A stretch of DNA of 64,000 nucleotides from Fodinibius salipaludis (GTDB lineage: Bacteria; Bacteroidota; Rhodothermia; Balneolales; Balneolaceae): positions 62,001 to 126,000 of the forward strand of contig NZ_NSKE01000002.1 of NCBI RefSeq assembly GCF_002287075.1, read 5' to 3'. The first letter of the stretch is position 1. Every line of letters starts with the position of its first letter. This document shows, piece by piece, positions 34,437 through 43,842 of this stretch. The translations under genes were made by a program, and so were the position numbers. Under the pieces are notes generated by a model. The model saw only the letters and a program-made list of their open reading frames with translations. It made no database searches and was not told the DNA's origin.

Positions 34437-35036
34437 GTGAATGAATCTCGCTCCCAAACACATGAAGAAGCATTAGAGCAATTTATTTTGCTTTGGGGAG
34501 AGATGGCATCGGCCTGGGGCATTAATAAAACGATGGCCCAAATTCACGCTCTACTATATGCCGAGTCTGATCCGCTGGATACCGATGCTATTATGGATCA
34601 GCTGGATATAAGCCGCGGTAATGCCAACATGAATCTGCGCAACCTGCTGCAGTGGCAACTGATCCACAAGGTACATTTCAAGGGCAATCGCAAAGATTTT
34701 TACACCGCTGAGAAGGATGTCTGGAATATCGTTTCCACCATCATCAGGGAGCGACAGCAGCGTGAGGTAGCACCCATCCGGCAGAATCTGAACAAAACTC
34801 TCGACCTTTTTGAAGAGAAAGAATCCCTCTCTGAAGAAGAGCAGAATTTCCGGGAACGTATCGAAAAATTTACCGAGTTCCTGGAGATGTTTGAGCGGTT
34901 TACGGAGGCTCTCCTGCCGTACATCAACAAGAAGAACCTGAAATTCTTAAAGCATCTGGTTAAACTGGCCGAGATGAAACATTCCATCACAGGACCAAAA
35001 CCGGATTCTTCATCACCACCTCAACATCATGAGTAA
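34437..35036 (+). CDS. GbsR/MarR-family transcriptional regulator
   Basis: 199 residues with a winged-helix N-terminal half. EEALEQFILLWGEMASAWGINKTMAQIHALLY is the GbsR-type start, and the recognition region is DQLDISRGNANMNLRNLLQW followed by GNRKDFYTA. The C-terminal half is a long helical coiled coil that should dimerise the protein. GbsR relatives control choline/glycine-betaine genes in other bacteria, an attractive role in a halophile, but no such genes are adjacent. The start is GTG at 34437. Its last 8 bp overlap yraN. Confidence 0.88.
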   Translation: MNESRSQTHEEALEQFILLWGEMASAWGINKTMAQIHALLYAESDPLDTDAIMDQLDISRGNANMNLRNLLQWQLIHKVHFKGNRKDFYTAEKDVWNIVSTIIRERQQREVAPIRQNLNKTLDLFEEKESLSEEEQNFRERIEKFTEFLEMFERFTEALLPYINKKNLKFLKHLVKLAEMKHSITGPKPDSSSPPQHHE

Positions 35037-35406
35037 AAAAACAACGCGTGAAATTGGCGATGAGGGCGAAGAGCTGGCCGTCGCCTATCTTGAGTCAAAA
35101 GGCTATACCATTCTGGAGCGGAACTATCATTTTGAGCGCGCCGAGGTAGATATTGTAGCCTATGATAATGAGATGTGTATCGTGTTCGCTGAAGTCAAAA
35201 CACGCTCCTCAAATACCTTTGGCGAACCGGAGGAATTTGTAGATGAAGAAAAGATTCAGAATGTCTATAAAGCGGCCGAAGCATGGATTTACGAGCGTAA
35301 AATGGATGGTGTCCCGGTACGATTTGATGTAATTTCCATTCTACAGAAAAATAATGAAGCTCCCGACATCAAGCACTTTGAGAATGCTTTTACACAAGGA
35401 CGATAA
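35029..35406 (+). CDS. yraN: YraN/UPF0102 endonuclease-like protein
   Basis: 125 residues with the PD-(D/E)XK-like UPF0102 fold: GDEGEELAVAYLESKGYTILERNY, then AEVDIVAYDNEMCIVFAEVKTR, whose Asp and Glu-x-Lys form the presumed catalytic core. It is often encoded near ribosome or division genes; its role may be in DNA processing. The start codon lies inside the 3' end of the regulator gene, and the stop is 9 bp from the convergent acyltransferase gene. Confidence 0.93.
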   Translation: MSKKTTREIGDEGEELAVAYLESKGYTILERNYHFERAEVDIVAYDNEMCIVFAEVKTRSSNTFGEPEEFVDEEKIQNVYKAAEAWIYERKMDGVPVRFDVISILQKNNEAPDIKHFENAFTQGR

Positions 35407-35415
35407 CACAGGCCT

Positions 35416-36687
35416 TTAATCTTCTTGTTGACGAAAGAGTCGGGAACGCAAGTCTTTCAACTTCTCCAACTGCTCAACAAATTTTTCGTCATCCAGCAAC
35501 GTTGAACGCTTCTTTTTATCAAGCAGTTTGGATTCCAACAGATCTTTTCCCCGCACAAATAAAGGGGCTGTTGCCAGACTTGCCAGTATATAACCGCCTA
35601 TCCACGGCAAGCTTACTCCTGCTAAAAACAGGATAAACGCTATCAGTATATAATAGAACGGCAACATTAATCCCACTAAAAATTTTACAGAAGCCTCAAA
35701 TGCTTCGTCCTCCAAGTAGCTGTTTACCAGCCACCGGACAAGCTGATAGGGCGGCGCATTGTTAAGCAATGAAAAAAAATAACCAGGACTCAGTATCACA
35801 TCCTTAAGATCAAACGAAACCGGATCCACTACATCCCGGACAGTCAGATCATATTGATCAGCTGTTTCCAGCAAAAACCTCGACTCCTCAACCAACTCGC
35901 CATTTAGCTGATTGCTAATAACTGTTGCGCGACGATTCACCAGCTCAGGATCCAACAACTCTTCCCGATTGGACTCCAGATCATCCAGCATCAATTGGTA
36001 TAAATCATAGTACTTCTTATTGGGAATATGCAGTGTCAGCTTTTTGAGGCGATCCTCAATCTGCATTTTCACCTGATGGGCAGTCTCGCGGTCATCATCC
36101 TGATACGCCTGTTTGTACTGTAAAGCCGGAACCGGCTCACTATACTCTATGCGTACGGGTGTTCTCGACTTCCGATGATTGCCATAACTGATGCCAACCG
36201 GTACAATCTGCAGATCTAATTCCCAGTTGTATTTCTCTTCCACGCCAAAAACAATACGCGTAAATCCTTTGCTAAGCGGACGTATGCGTCGCCCCATAAC
36301 TTGACTTGCCTCAGCAAACACAAGCAGCGCATCATTCCGAGCAAGGCACTGATAACACTCTTCAAATATTTTCTCATTGCGTTTTATAGTTCCGAAACCA
36401 TCTCTGGCGCGATAAACCGGAAGCATGTTCAGCGAATAGAAAAAACGATCCAATATAGGATTGCCAAAAGCCTCGGCACGGGTCAGAAAGTGGACAAAAT
36501 GTCTCGTGTTGTTAACTATATGCAACGCATCCAGAAAAGAATTCTGATGGTTTGCAATAAACATAACCGGTTTATTTTCCGGCACATGTTCTCTTCCAAT
36601 CACCTTTATATCCGAATAAAAAAGGTGCAATGCCGGACGTATAACACCATACCTGAAAAACTGATACCAGAGATAATTCTTACGCAT
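35416..36687 (-). CDS. Lysophospholipid/glycerol-phosphate acyltransferase
   Basis: 423 residues. The N-terminal plsC-like domain has ANHQNSFLDALH, the NHxNSFLDA form of the NHx4D motif used by many Bacteroidota acyltransferases (one residue longer than the textbook spacing), and FAEASQVMG in place of FPEGT. A linking region of helices (about 190-290) and two transmembrane segments near residues 330-380 follow. It should acylate lysophosphatidic acid or glycerol phosphate at the inner membrane. Its first 8 bp overlap the upstream BASS transporter gene, so they are one operon. Confidence 0.85.
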   Translation of the reverse strand: MRKNYLWYQFFRYGVIRPALHLFYSDIKVIGREHVPENKPVMFIANHQNSFLDALHIVNNTRHFVHFLTRAEAFGNPILDRFFYSLNMLPVYRARDGFGTIKRNEKIFEECYQCLARNDALLVFAEASQVMGRRIRPLSKGFTRIVFGVEEKYNWELDLQIVPVGISYGNHRKSRTPVRIEYSEPVPALQYKQAYQDDDRETAHQVKMQIEDRLKKLTLHIPNKKYYDLYQLMLDDLESNREELLDPELVNRRATVISNQLNGELVEESRFLLETADQYDLTVRDVVDPVSFDLKDVILSPGYFFSLLNNAPPYQLVRWLVNSYLEDEAFEASVKFLVGLMLPFYYILIAFILFLAGVSLPWIGGYILASLATAPLFVRGKDLLESKLLDKKKRSTLLDDEKFVEQLEKLKDLRSRLFRQQED

Positions 36688-37606
36688 TGCTAAAAACTTG
36701 TTGTAAAGCTGATTTTCCTATCGACCAGTACCACCCAATTCCCAAGCCGGTAACGATATGCCAAATGCCCCACCAAGCTGCGACAAGAGCCATACCTCCC
36801 AATCCCTCAAAAAAGTTAAAAATGAGTAGCAGTCCCAAACCGGAATTTTGGATGCCGGTTTCAATAGCAATTGACTTTCGATCTTTATAAGGTAGATTAA
36901 ATATCGATGCCAGCGCATATCCGCCCGACAGGGCAAAAGCGTTGTGGAAAAATACAAGAGCAATTACCAAATGCACATAGCTCAAAAAATTATCAAAATT
37001 CATGGCAAAAGCTACGAGCACAAATCCCGCAAAAAAGATAATTCCAAATCCTTTAATATAGCTTGAAATCCTTTGGGCCACCTTTTCTCGATAATGACGA
37101 ACGGTCATTCCCAATATAAGTGGAATACCCAGAATTAAGCCAATGATCTTAAAAACTTCCCATAAATTTATATGGATGTCTCTCAATATGATACTGGTAG
37201 GTTCATACAAACTGGCCCAGAGCGTGAAGTTAAAAGGAGTCATAATAATGGCCGAAGTGGTAACTATGGCCGTCATACTTACCGACAACGCTGCGTTGCC
37301 CTTGGCCAACAGCGAAAAAAAGTTTGATACATTGCCACCCGGACAAGCTGCTACCATAAACATCCCCAGAGCCATACTCGGATGCGGTTCAAAGAAAATC
37401 ACCAGCAGAAATGTAATCGCCGGCAACAAAAAAAACTGCGAAAAGATACCTACTATGGTAGATTTGGGATCTTTAACAACGCGTTTGAAGTCTTTAATCG
37501 ACAACTCCAGTGCCACGCCAAACATAATTACAGCCAGCGATATATTCATCACCAGCAGCCCGCCTTCACCTAAATTCAAGCGTAAGGCGTCAATAGATTC
37601 ATTCAT
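36680..37606 (-). CDS. Bile acid:sodium symporter (BASS) family transporter
   Basis: 308 residues with nine or ten transmembrane helices. MVAACPGGNVSNFFSLLAKGNAALS is the diagnostic crossover helix motif, and the second inverted repeat has AIETGIQNSGLGLLLI. The family carries organic anions such as bile acids, pyruvate or pantoate with Na+. The natural substrate here is unknown. It overlaps the following acyltransferase gene by 8 bp, an operon whose logic is not obvious. Confidence 0.9.
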   Translation of the reverse strand: MNESIDALRLNLGEGGLLVMNISLAVIMFGVALELSIKDFKRVVKDPKSTIVGIFSQFFLLPAITFLLVIFFEPHPSMALGMFMVAACPGGNVSNFFSLLAKGNAALSVSMTAIVTTSAIIMTPFNFTLWASLYEPTSIILRDIHINLWEVFKIIGLILGIPLILGMTVRHYREKVAQRISSYIKGFGIIFFAGFVLVAFAMNFDNFLSYVHLVIALVFFHNAFALSGGYALASIFNLPYKDRKSIAIETGIQNSGLGLLLIFNFFEGLGGMALVAAWWGIWHIVTGLGIGWYWSIGKSALQQVFSNA

Positions 37607-37713
37607 AGTTTATCAAATTAATAATCACAGTCTACCTATCATTACAGTAGACATCTAAGCACTTGAAACTGCTATTTAAATAAAACAAATTTTACTGCAT
37701 TTCTCAGTTATTT

Positions 37714-39657
37714 CTACTTTACAACTACGTTAGGACGCAATTTATCCATGGTTTTGGGACCAATGCCCCTGATATTTTCGAGTTGATCGATATGGGCGAA
37801 CTGTCCGTTGTGTTCACGATATTCAATAATTCGCTGGGCATAGGCAGACCCAATGCCGGGTAACAACTTCAGTAACGAAGCATCTGCCGTATTAATATTA
37901 ATAGGAAAAGCCTCTGAAGGCTCAGAATCATCCAAATCTTCATCACGCAGAAATTTTCTCCCTACCTTTTCGGAATTTCTCCACATCCCCGCCTGTTGCC
38001 GCTTTGCCTGCTCGGTATACTGTTTGAAAGCTCGCACCGAATCGGGGTGTTGCGCATAGTACTGCTCGTGCTGACCAAACCCCTGCTGCAGTAAGTGTTT
38101 GTTTAATGGTATGATTTTGCCCTTCTCCGTTTTTAGCCTCACATATGCCTGAAATGCACCATAACCGGCATCCGGGCGATCACCCGACGCTCCCTGCAGC
38201 TTCACTTCCCCACCGGATATTAGGTTCCGCAGATAACCCGAGGCTTCACGGGCATAATAGTCCGAGGAATCTTGCCCCGCATAAATACGCGGTACATTTA
38301 TACCCAGAAACTCCACACCGTATCCAAACCCCGGCAGGACCTCTATCGCAAACTCACCTCCGTCTGACACCTCCTTAACCGGGTACCAGTGATCCGGATC
38401 AATAACGGGAGCAGGCACATCGGCCTCTCGCTGCGCACGCCGCACAACCCCACTAAAGTCCTGATAGAATTGATTCGTAATCCGATCGGAATGAATAATA
38501 AGCAGATTTTCATCATTATTAACTTCGGCATTTTTTGAGAAATTATACGAACCGGCAACTGTTACCCCTTTATCGGATGGATCCGGATGTTTGGCATCCA
38601 CCAGCATAACCTTGTGATGCAGTTTCCGCATCTCATTAGCGGGAAGAATCATCCGGTTTTGCACCTTGGCTTCCGGTGATGCCCAGATATCGCCGTTGTT
38701 CTTATATCGATAATAAAACATCGGATCGATAACCCCGTTAAGTTCGATTTCTCCCGTGGCCGACATCTGCCAGATTGTTCTGCTGAGGGGTATACTCGGC
38801 GTAATTGCAAATGCCTGGAATCCAACATCATGCTGGGCTTCTGAACGAACCACCTCTACCAACCGATCCATAATACTGGGCTTGCTACCCGATCGGTTGA
38901 TAGGCGAAAAATAGAGTTCTACTTTCGTGTCATCCACAAAATAGGTGTTCTCACCCACGTACGATTTATCTTTGTGATATTTTGATTTTGCCGGATTGGG
39001 TGTTTCATCGTTATCACCCCACATCTGTTCAAACTCATGAAGATAGGCCTTGGCAACACCGCTATCTTTAATAATGATGGTGTTATTGGTATTATAGGCT
39101 CCCGTATACGTCAAGTTTGTTGATCCCGTCCAAACCTTATCATCATGAGGTGTGGGACTCAAACCATCAATAACTGCAAATTTATGGTGCATGTCGGCAC
39201 CGGCGTTAACCAAATCGTTGTCATCAATATCACCGTCGGGTTCATACACGTCCCCATCATCATCGATTGAAATAATACCGGCCTGCCGAAGTGTAACCCA
39301 CATAGCTGAATCAATTTCAGCTGCATCGGTTCGGTTATAATTATCTGTCACCACTCTTACCCTTACACCCCGCTTGGCCGCTTCCGCCAGTGCTTTACCG
39401 ATGCGCGGATGCTCCAGATCATAAATAGCCAAATCGATACTATGATTCGCCTCATCAATAAGCGATTCGAGCGTAGCCAGCAGGTCAGCGTTACTTTTAC
39501 TCATATTCCCAGGCAATGCCACTGAATAATCAGCCGGCTGATTAAAATAAACCTTGATCCATTCTACCGAACTGGTGTCCTGCAAAGCCCCTTTTGCCTG
39601 CAGATAGAGCGGCGACAAAATAAAAAAGCCACATAGTAGAAAGAGCCTGCCCTTCAT
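37714..39657 (-). CDS. Exported phospholipase D-family/SNase-like/helix-hairpin-helix fusion
   Basis: 647 residues, with a signal peptide (residues 1-21, cleaved near LQAKG). Two PLD-type HKD motifs are complete: H157-x-K159-x4-D164 with GSTN 178-181, and H347-x-K349-x4-D354 with GSYN 369-372. Residues 436-565 resemble a staphylococcal nuclease-like domain, but the positions of its catalytic Arg, Glu and Arg read GVEFLGINVPR and DAGYGAFQAYV, so they look lost. Residues 584-647 are a ComEA-type helix-hairpin-helix pair (LLPGIGSAYAQRI and IRGIGPKTMDKL) that binds DNA. A secreted nuclease is the best guess; lipid hydrolysis is the alternative. It is divergent from ftsB over about 80 bp. Confidence 0.88.
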   Translation of the reverse strand: MKGRLFLLCGFFILSPLYLQAKGALQDTSSVEWIKVYFNQPADYSVALPGNMSKSNADLLATLESLIDEANHSIDLAIYDLEHPRIGKALAEAAKRGVRVRVVTDNYNRTDAAEIDSAMWVTLRQAGIISIDDDGDVYEPDGDIDDNDLVNAGADMHHKFAVIDGLSPTPHDDKVWTGSTNLTYTGAYNTNNTIIIKDSGVAKAYLHEFEQMWGDNDETPNPAKSKYHKDKSYVGENTYFVDDTKVELYFSPINRSGSKPSIMDRLVEVVRSEAQHDVGFQAFAITPSIPLSRTIWQMSATGEIELNGVIDPMFYYRYKNNGDIWASPEAKVQNRMILPANEMRKLHHKVMLVDAKHPDPSDKGVTVAGSYNFSKNAEVNNDENLLIIHSDRITNQFYQDFSGVVRRAQREADVPAPVIDPDHWYPVKEVSDGGEFAIEVLPGFGYGVEFLGINVPRIYAGQDSSDYYAREASGYLRNLISGGEVKLQGASGDRPDAGYGAFQAYVRLKTEKGKIIPLNKHLLQQGFGQHEQYYAQHPDSVRAFKQYTEQAKRQQAGMWRNSEKVGRKFLRDEDLDDSEPSEAFPININTADASLLKLLPGIGSAYAQRIIEYREHNGQFAHIDQLENIRGIGPKTMDKLRPNVVVK

Positions 39658-39736
39658 TTGGTTGTGTTTGATCTATAATTTGTAGTATTTTCGACCCTAA
39701 TGTTCGCCATTACTATTGCCTAAAGCAACTTCGCTG

Positions 39737-40042
39737 ATGAATTACGAATTACTGAACCCCTTACGGTGGCGCAAATCTTTTCTGGCCCTTATTCTGGGCG
39801 GCATTGTCGTGGTATGGTTTACCTTTATCGATACCTATAGCATTTGGGCGCGTATCGAACTCAACCAGCGCAAAGCAGAACTCAAGGAAAAGAAGGAACA
39901 GCTAAAAAATGAAACACAGGTTCTTAAGCAAGAAATTGAAAACCTTGAAACTGATCCTTTTCTGCTGGAACGTATTGCCCGCGAAGAGTATGGTATGAAG
40001 AAAGAAGGTGAAACAGTTTATAAAATCAAAGAAGTTGATTAA
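39737..40042 (+). CDS. ftsB: FtsB/DivIC-family septum formation initiator
   Basis: About 101 residues from the ATG at 39737 (an upstream TTG at 39716 would add seven). One transmembrane helix (FLALILGGIVVVWFTFIDTY) is followed by a coiled coil (ELKEKKEQLKNETQVLKQEI) and the closing LLERIAREEYGMKKEGETVY. These match bacterial division proteins that bridge FtsL and FtsQ. The gene precedes lptD by 109 bp. Confidence 0.9.
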   Translation: MNYELLNPLRWRKSFLALILGGIVVVWFTFIDTYSIWARIELNQRKAELKEKKEQLKNETQVLKQEIENLETDPFLLERIAREEYGMKKEGETVYKIKEVD

Positions 40043-40117
40043 CTGCGCCTCTGGTGACACTTCGTTTCTTTTCACTTCTGCTTTATACTATATAAGCTTA
40101 CATTCTTCTTAACATCC

Positions 40118-40125
40118 TAACTTTG
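40118..40125 (+). promoter_or_regulatory. Candidate -7 element upstream of lptD
   Basis: TAACTTTG matches the Bacteroidota TAnnTTTG element, 26 bp before the lptD start. No clear -33 partner is seen. Confidence 0.25.
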
Positions 40126-40151
40126 CTTAACGCACTACCGGCATCAATCGC

Positions 40152-42878
40152 ATGAATACATCGTTCAAATATTTTTGCGGATATTGGGGATTGATGCTGT
40201 TGCTATTCTTGGGGACCAATCAACCCCTTTGGGGACAAGACACGACGGCAGTTCAGGATACTTTGCAAGAACAAACGGTCCCCCAAGGCCGGCCGGGCGC
40301 TCAACAAGGCCAGCAATCGGTAAGCCAACCCGAACAAGAAGGGCAAGTTAATTTTCAAGCCAGTGATTCACTGACTTTTGACTTTGAACAGAATCGCATT
40401 GCCACCCTTTTTGGCGATGCCAATGTTGTCCACAGCTCCGGCGAACTAAAGGCTGGAAAAGTGGCTATGAACCTCGACAGCAGCCTGGTAAGCGCCAACA
40501 CCCAGACACCACAAGATACCCTCTCACAACCTGTCCTCATCCGCGACGGCGACCGTGTGCGCAGCAACAAGATTGATTTTAACTATAAAACCGAAAAAGG
40601 TCGGTTCGAAGTTGCCCGGGTGGGTGTGCAGGACGGTAACCTCATCGGAACAAAGGTTAAAAATGAAAGTCCCCATGTAGTATATCTTGAGGATGCTATT
40701 TATTCTACCTGTCAACTCGACCACCCGCATTACTATATTCAGGCCGCAAAAATGAAGGTAGTCGATGAAGAAGAAATTTTCTTTGAGCGGGCCCGGCTGT
40801 TTATTCTTGATATTCCCTATCCGCTCATTTTTCCTTTTGGCTATCTGCCCGGCAAGTTTGATCAAAAGCAATCGGGATTACTCGAGCCAACTTACGCCTA
40901 CCAACAGCGTCAAAGTCGAGGCATAGGTCTGCAAAATTTCGGATGGTTCCAATATTTCAATGACTACCTTACGGGACAGGCTTCGGCAGATATTTTTACA
41001 TCTGGCTCTTATTACTTTAATGCACGTTCCAATTATCGCATCCGTGATAAATTAAATGGTAGTATCGACATTGGATATTCCAAAGAGAACAGTGGACTTG
41101 AACCTACTGATCCTAATTTTACTACGAATGTTCAGAAGTCACTCAGCCTTAGCCACAGTCAAGATTTTTCACCCTATGCCAATCTTGATGCAAATATTAA
41201 TTTAAGGACCCAAGATTACAACCAGCGTAACTCCTATGATCCGGATGAGCGCGCTGAAACAAGCACCCGATCGAATCTTAACTATCGGTATCGACATCCC
41301 GAAGGTGATTACAATTTTAATGCCTCTATTCGACATAACCAGAATTTTGCCACTAATGTAACTACCCTTTCGGGACCTGAAATAACCTTTAACCCCAAAC
41401 GATTCACACCATTTTCAGGGGACCAGCAAACTACCGGGGGAGAATCAAGCTGGTATGAAAGCCTTACTGTAAACTATCAAAACAACTTTAGTTCAGATTT
41501 TGAGTTTGAACCAACAGCGGGCGATTCTGCAACTGTCAATTGGTTCGAGTCGCTGATCGACCCCGCCAAATATCGGGAAGCAACAGATAATGACGACCAT
41601 TATAACTTCGGGTTTCGTCAACAGGTTGATATGCGGATGAATCAACTTATCCCCAGCCAATATATCAATGTAAGTGCCGGTGGTGACTATACGGAATACT
41701 GGTACCCTACTTCAACCCGGAAAACATTCAACCGGGATTCTGTTCGCGTAGAAGAAGAACAAGTTCGTGGATTTACCTCAGCCAGGGAATTTAGCACAAA
41801 CCTAAATTTTAGTACCAAGCTTTATGGTTTGATGAATCTGAATATAGGTAACTTCCAGAGTGTCCGCCATGTTCTTACTCCATCAATCTCTTTTAGCTAC
41901 AGCCCCAATTTTCAAAGTGACTCTTGGGGATATTATCGCACGGTACAAACGGATACCGCTGCTTCGCCAGGTCAGGAGCCCCCAACACAACGATATTCCA
42001 TTTTTGAAAACGAGGTGTATAGAGGACCAACCGGCAGAGAACAGCGCTCAATCAATTTCAGCCTTAATAATACCTTTGAAGCTAAAAAGGTAGAGCGGGA
42101 TTCGACCGGCGAAAAGAAAGAAAACATTATTAATCTTATTGACCAATTAAGTCTTAGTTCGAGCTATAATTTCGCGGCCGACAGCCTAAAACTAAGCAAC
42201 TTAAATACAAGCTTAAGAGCCAAAATTTTACCGGGATTAAATATTCGTGCCAACGCTAACTTCAACTTTTACGATCGCAATGATCAGGGTGCCCGGATTG
42301 ATGACTTTTTAATTCAAACAGACAACAAACCATTTGAACTTACATCTTTTTCCACCAGTACCAGCTATTCGGTTAAGTGGGGTGAAGGGGGCTTTCAATC
42401 CAATGACAAACCTCATTATCCGCAACAGTATAATCCACTAAACCAGAGCATTTTTCATCCGGTAGATCCCCATTTCAACAGACAACCGGTGCGTGGCTTT
42501 AATTCTCCGCTCTCTTTTTCTATTGATTTCAGTTATCGATGGAACTTAAACCCATCCCCTAACGCAGATAACAATAAATCAGCTACAATAAACGCCCGTA
42601 ATATCAACATCAAACTTACGCCAAAATGGGATTTCCGTACTCAAATAGGATATGATCTCGTAGCAAAAGAATTCACTCCTTCTCAGTTTTCATTAAGTCG
42701 CAATCTCCACTGCTGGGATTTGTCGTTTACCATGAATCCGTTTGGGGATAATCAGTATTACTTCTTTTCGCTGCGCGTAAATGCTGGACAGTTACAAAGC
42801 ATCTTCCAAAAACTGCCGGGACTAAACAACCTTGAGCGATCTTCCAGCAACAGCGGTCGCCGACCACGTGGATTTTAG
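40152..42878 (+). CDS. lptD: LPS-assembly protein LptD-like (OstA)
   Basis: A 908-residue outer-membrane protein that inserts lipopolysaccharide into the outer leaflet. A signal peptide (1-29, ending LWGQ) is followed by a Gln-rich linker. Residues 75-200 form an OstA jellyroll (VNFQASDSLTFDFEQNRIATL, then ATLFGDANVVHSSGELKAGK). The rest is a large beta barrel, and IPYPLIFPFGYLPGKF is the typical LptD region joining them. The barrel has many aromatic strands, ending YYFFSLRVNAG. LptE and the other Lpt genes are not in the window. The 346-bp downstream gap contains a palindrome. Confidence 0.9.
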   Translation: MNTSFKYFCGYWGLMLLLFLGTNQPLWGQDTTAVQDTLQEQTVPQGRPGAQQGQQSVSQPEQEGQVNFQASDSLTFDFEQNRIATLFGDANVVHSSGELKAGKVAMNLDSSLVSANTQTPQDTLSQPVLIRDGDRVRSNKIDFNYKTEKGRFEVARVGVQDGNLIGTKVKNESPHVVYLEDAIYSTCQLDHPHYYIQAAKMKVVDEEEIFFERARLFILDIPYPLIFPFGYLPGKFDQKQSGLLEPTYAYQQRQSRGIGLQNFGWFQYFNDYLTGQASADIFTSGSYYFNARSNYRIRDKLNGSIDIGYSKENSGLEPTDPNFTTNVQKSLSLSHSQDFSPYANLDANINLRTQDYNQRNSYDPDERAETSTRSNLNYRYRHPEGDYNFNASIRHNQNFATNVTTLSGPEITFNPKRFTPFSGDQQTTGGESSWYESLTVNYQNNFSSDFEFEPTAGDSATVNWFESLIDPAKYREATDNDDHYNFGFRQQVDMRMNQLIPSQYINVSAGGDYTEYWYPTSTRKTFNRDSVRVEEEQVRGFTSAREFSTNLNFSTKLYGLMNLNIGNFQSVRHVLTPSISFSYSPNFQSDSWGYYRTVQTDTAASPGQEPPTQRYSIFENEVYRGPTGREQRSINFSLNNTFEAKKVERDSTGEKKENIINLIDQLSLSSSYNFAADSLKLSNLNTSLRAKILPGLNIRANANFNFYDRNDQGARIDDFLIQTDNKPFELTSFSTSTSYSVKWGEGGFQSNDKPHYPQQYNPLNQSIFHPVDPHFNRQPVRGFNSPLSFSIDFSYRWNLNPSPNADNNKSATINARNINIKLTPKWDFRTQIGYDLVAKEFTPSQFSLSRNLHCWDLSFTMNPFGDNQYYFFSLRVNAGQLQSIFQKLPGLNNLERSSSNSGRRPRGF

Positions 42879-43224
42879 ATATTATTTATAATAATTTTTG
42901 AGTGAGAATTAATTCACTCGTTTGAAATGAACATTGGGGACTCGCTCGAAGAAAATCAATTCACTCAATTTTACGGTTTTAAACCGGGCATAGTGAATTC
43001 TGGGTAGAGACCGTAGGGAGAACAGGATAATTCTATACCGGTTTATTTTGTCGAAATAGATCTTCTTGAGAAGGACCATTAGAATTATCCCTCCCGAAGG
43101 TCAGAGTAGTTCCAGAATTCCAAGCCTTGATCTTTTAGTTCCTTTTGCATCAAGGTAAAAGGAATACCAGAATACAATTTGGAAACCGAAAATAAATCTA
43201 TCCTCTACTATTCAATAGAAATTT
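42879..43224. other. Non-coding gap with large imperfect palindrome
   Basis: No gene is seen between lptD and the stop of ribE. The small hairpin GAGTGA/TCACTC near 42899-42920 might end lptD transcription, and the large palindrome lies at 42995-43120. A further short inverted pair (TTCCTTTT/AAAAGGAA) occurs near 43140-43165. Confidence 0.55.
42995..43120. repeat. 126-bp nested imperfect palindrome
   Basis: The outer arms GAATTCTGG (42995-43003) and CCAGAATTC (43112-43120) are perfect. The inner arms GATAATTCTA (43026-43035) and TAGAATTATC (43080-43089) are also perfect, and the segments between them share GACC...GGGAG with a 4-nt shift. The loop is 44 nt. A transposon-derived MITE, an integrated palindromic repeat or a terminator-like structure are possible. 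Confidence 0.65.
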
Positions 43225-43818
43225 TTATATCCCTCGATTCTCGAGGTATTTCACCACATATTTCCCCAGCACATCAAACTCCAGGTTCACTGTATCACCC
43301 ACCTCTTTTGCATTGAGATTGGTATGCTCATAGGTATAGGGAATAATAGCAACGGTAAAGGTATTATCCTGCTCATTGGCCACCGTCAGACTAATCCCAT
43401 CAATAGCAATGCTACCGCGTCCTACAATTAAATTACTGTGCTCTTTAGGATATTCAATCGTAAACAGCCAATCCGTTCCTTCCTGATCTATATTTTTAAT
43501 GGTGCCGGTTGCATCCACATGTCCCTGCACAATATGGCCGTCAAGCAGCTGATCGGGGCGGAGCGACCGCTCGAGATTAACCGAATCATCTTTCTGCAAA
43601 TCCCCAATATTGGTTTTTCGAAGCGTCTCAGCTACACTTTGCACGGTAAACGTTTCAGCATCACACGCCGTAGCCGTATGACAAACACCGTTAATACTAA
43701 TACTCTGATCAATGCTCACTTCATCAGCAAAATCACTGGCAATGGTGATTTCCTTACCATCTTCAAGTGAGGTAATCGTTTCAATCTGTCCAACCGATTT
43801 TATAATTCCTGTAAACAC
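43225..43818 (-). CDS. ribE: Riboflavin synthase alpha chain
   Basis: A 197-residue enzyme that dismutates two 6,7-dimethyl-8-ribityllumazine molecules to riboflavin. It starts MFTGIIKSVGQIE, the standard opening, and contains two lumazine-binding repeats: SINGVCHTATACDAETFTVQ-like in the first and GSIAIDGISLTVAN in the second. It lies 24 bp after ribD on the same strand, so they form a ribDE operon. No FMN riboswitch is seen upstream. Confidence 0.96.
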   Translation of the reverse strand: MFTGIIKSVGQIETITSLEDGKEITIASDFADEVSIDQSISINGVCHTATACDAETFTVQSVAETLRKTNIGDLQKDDSVNLERSLRPDQLLDGHIVQGHVDATGTIKNIDQEGTDWLFTIEYPKEHSNLIVGRGSIAIDGISLTVANEQDNTFTVAIIPYTYEHTNLNAKEVGDTVNLEFDVLGKYVVKYLENRGI

Positions 43819-43842
43819 GTTTCTAATTCTTTCTGATTGTGA

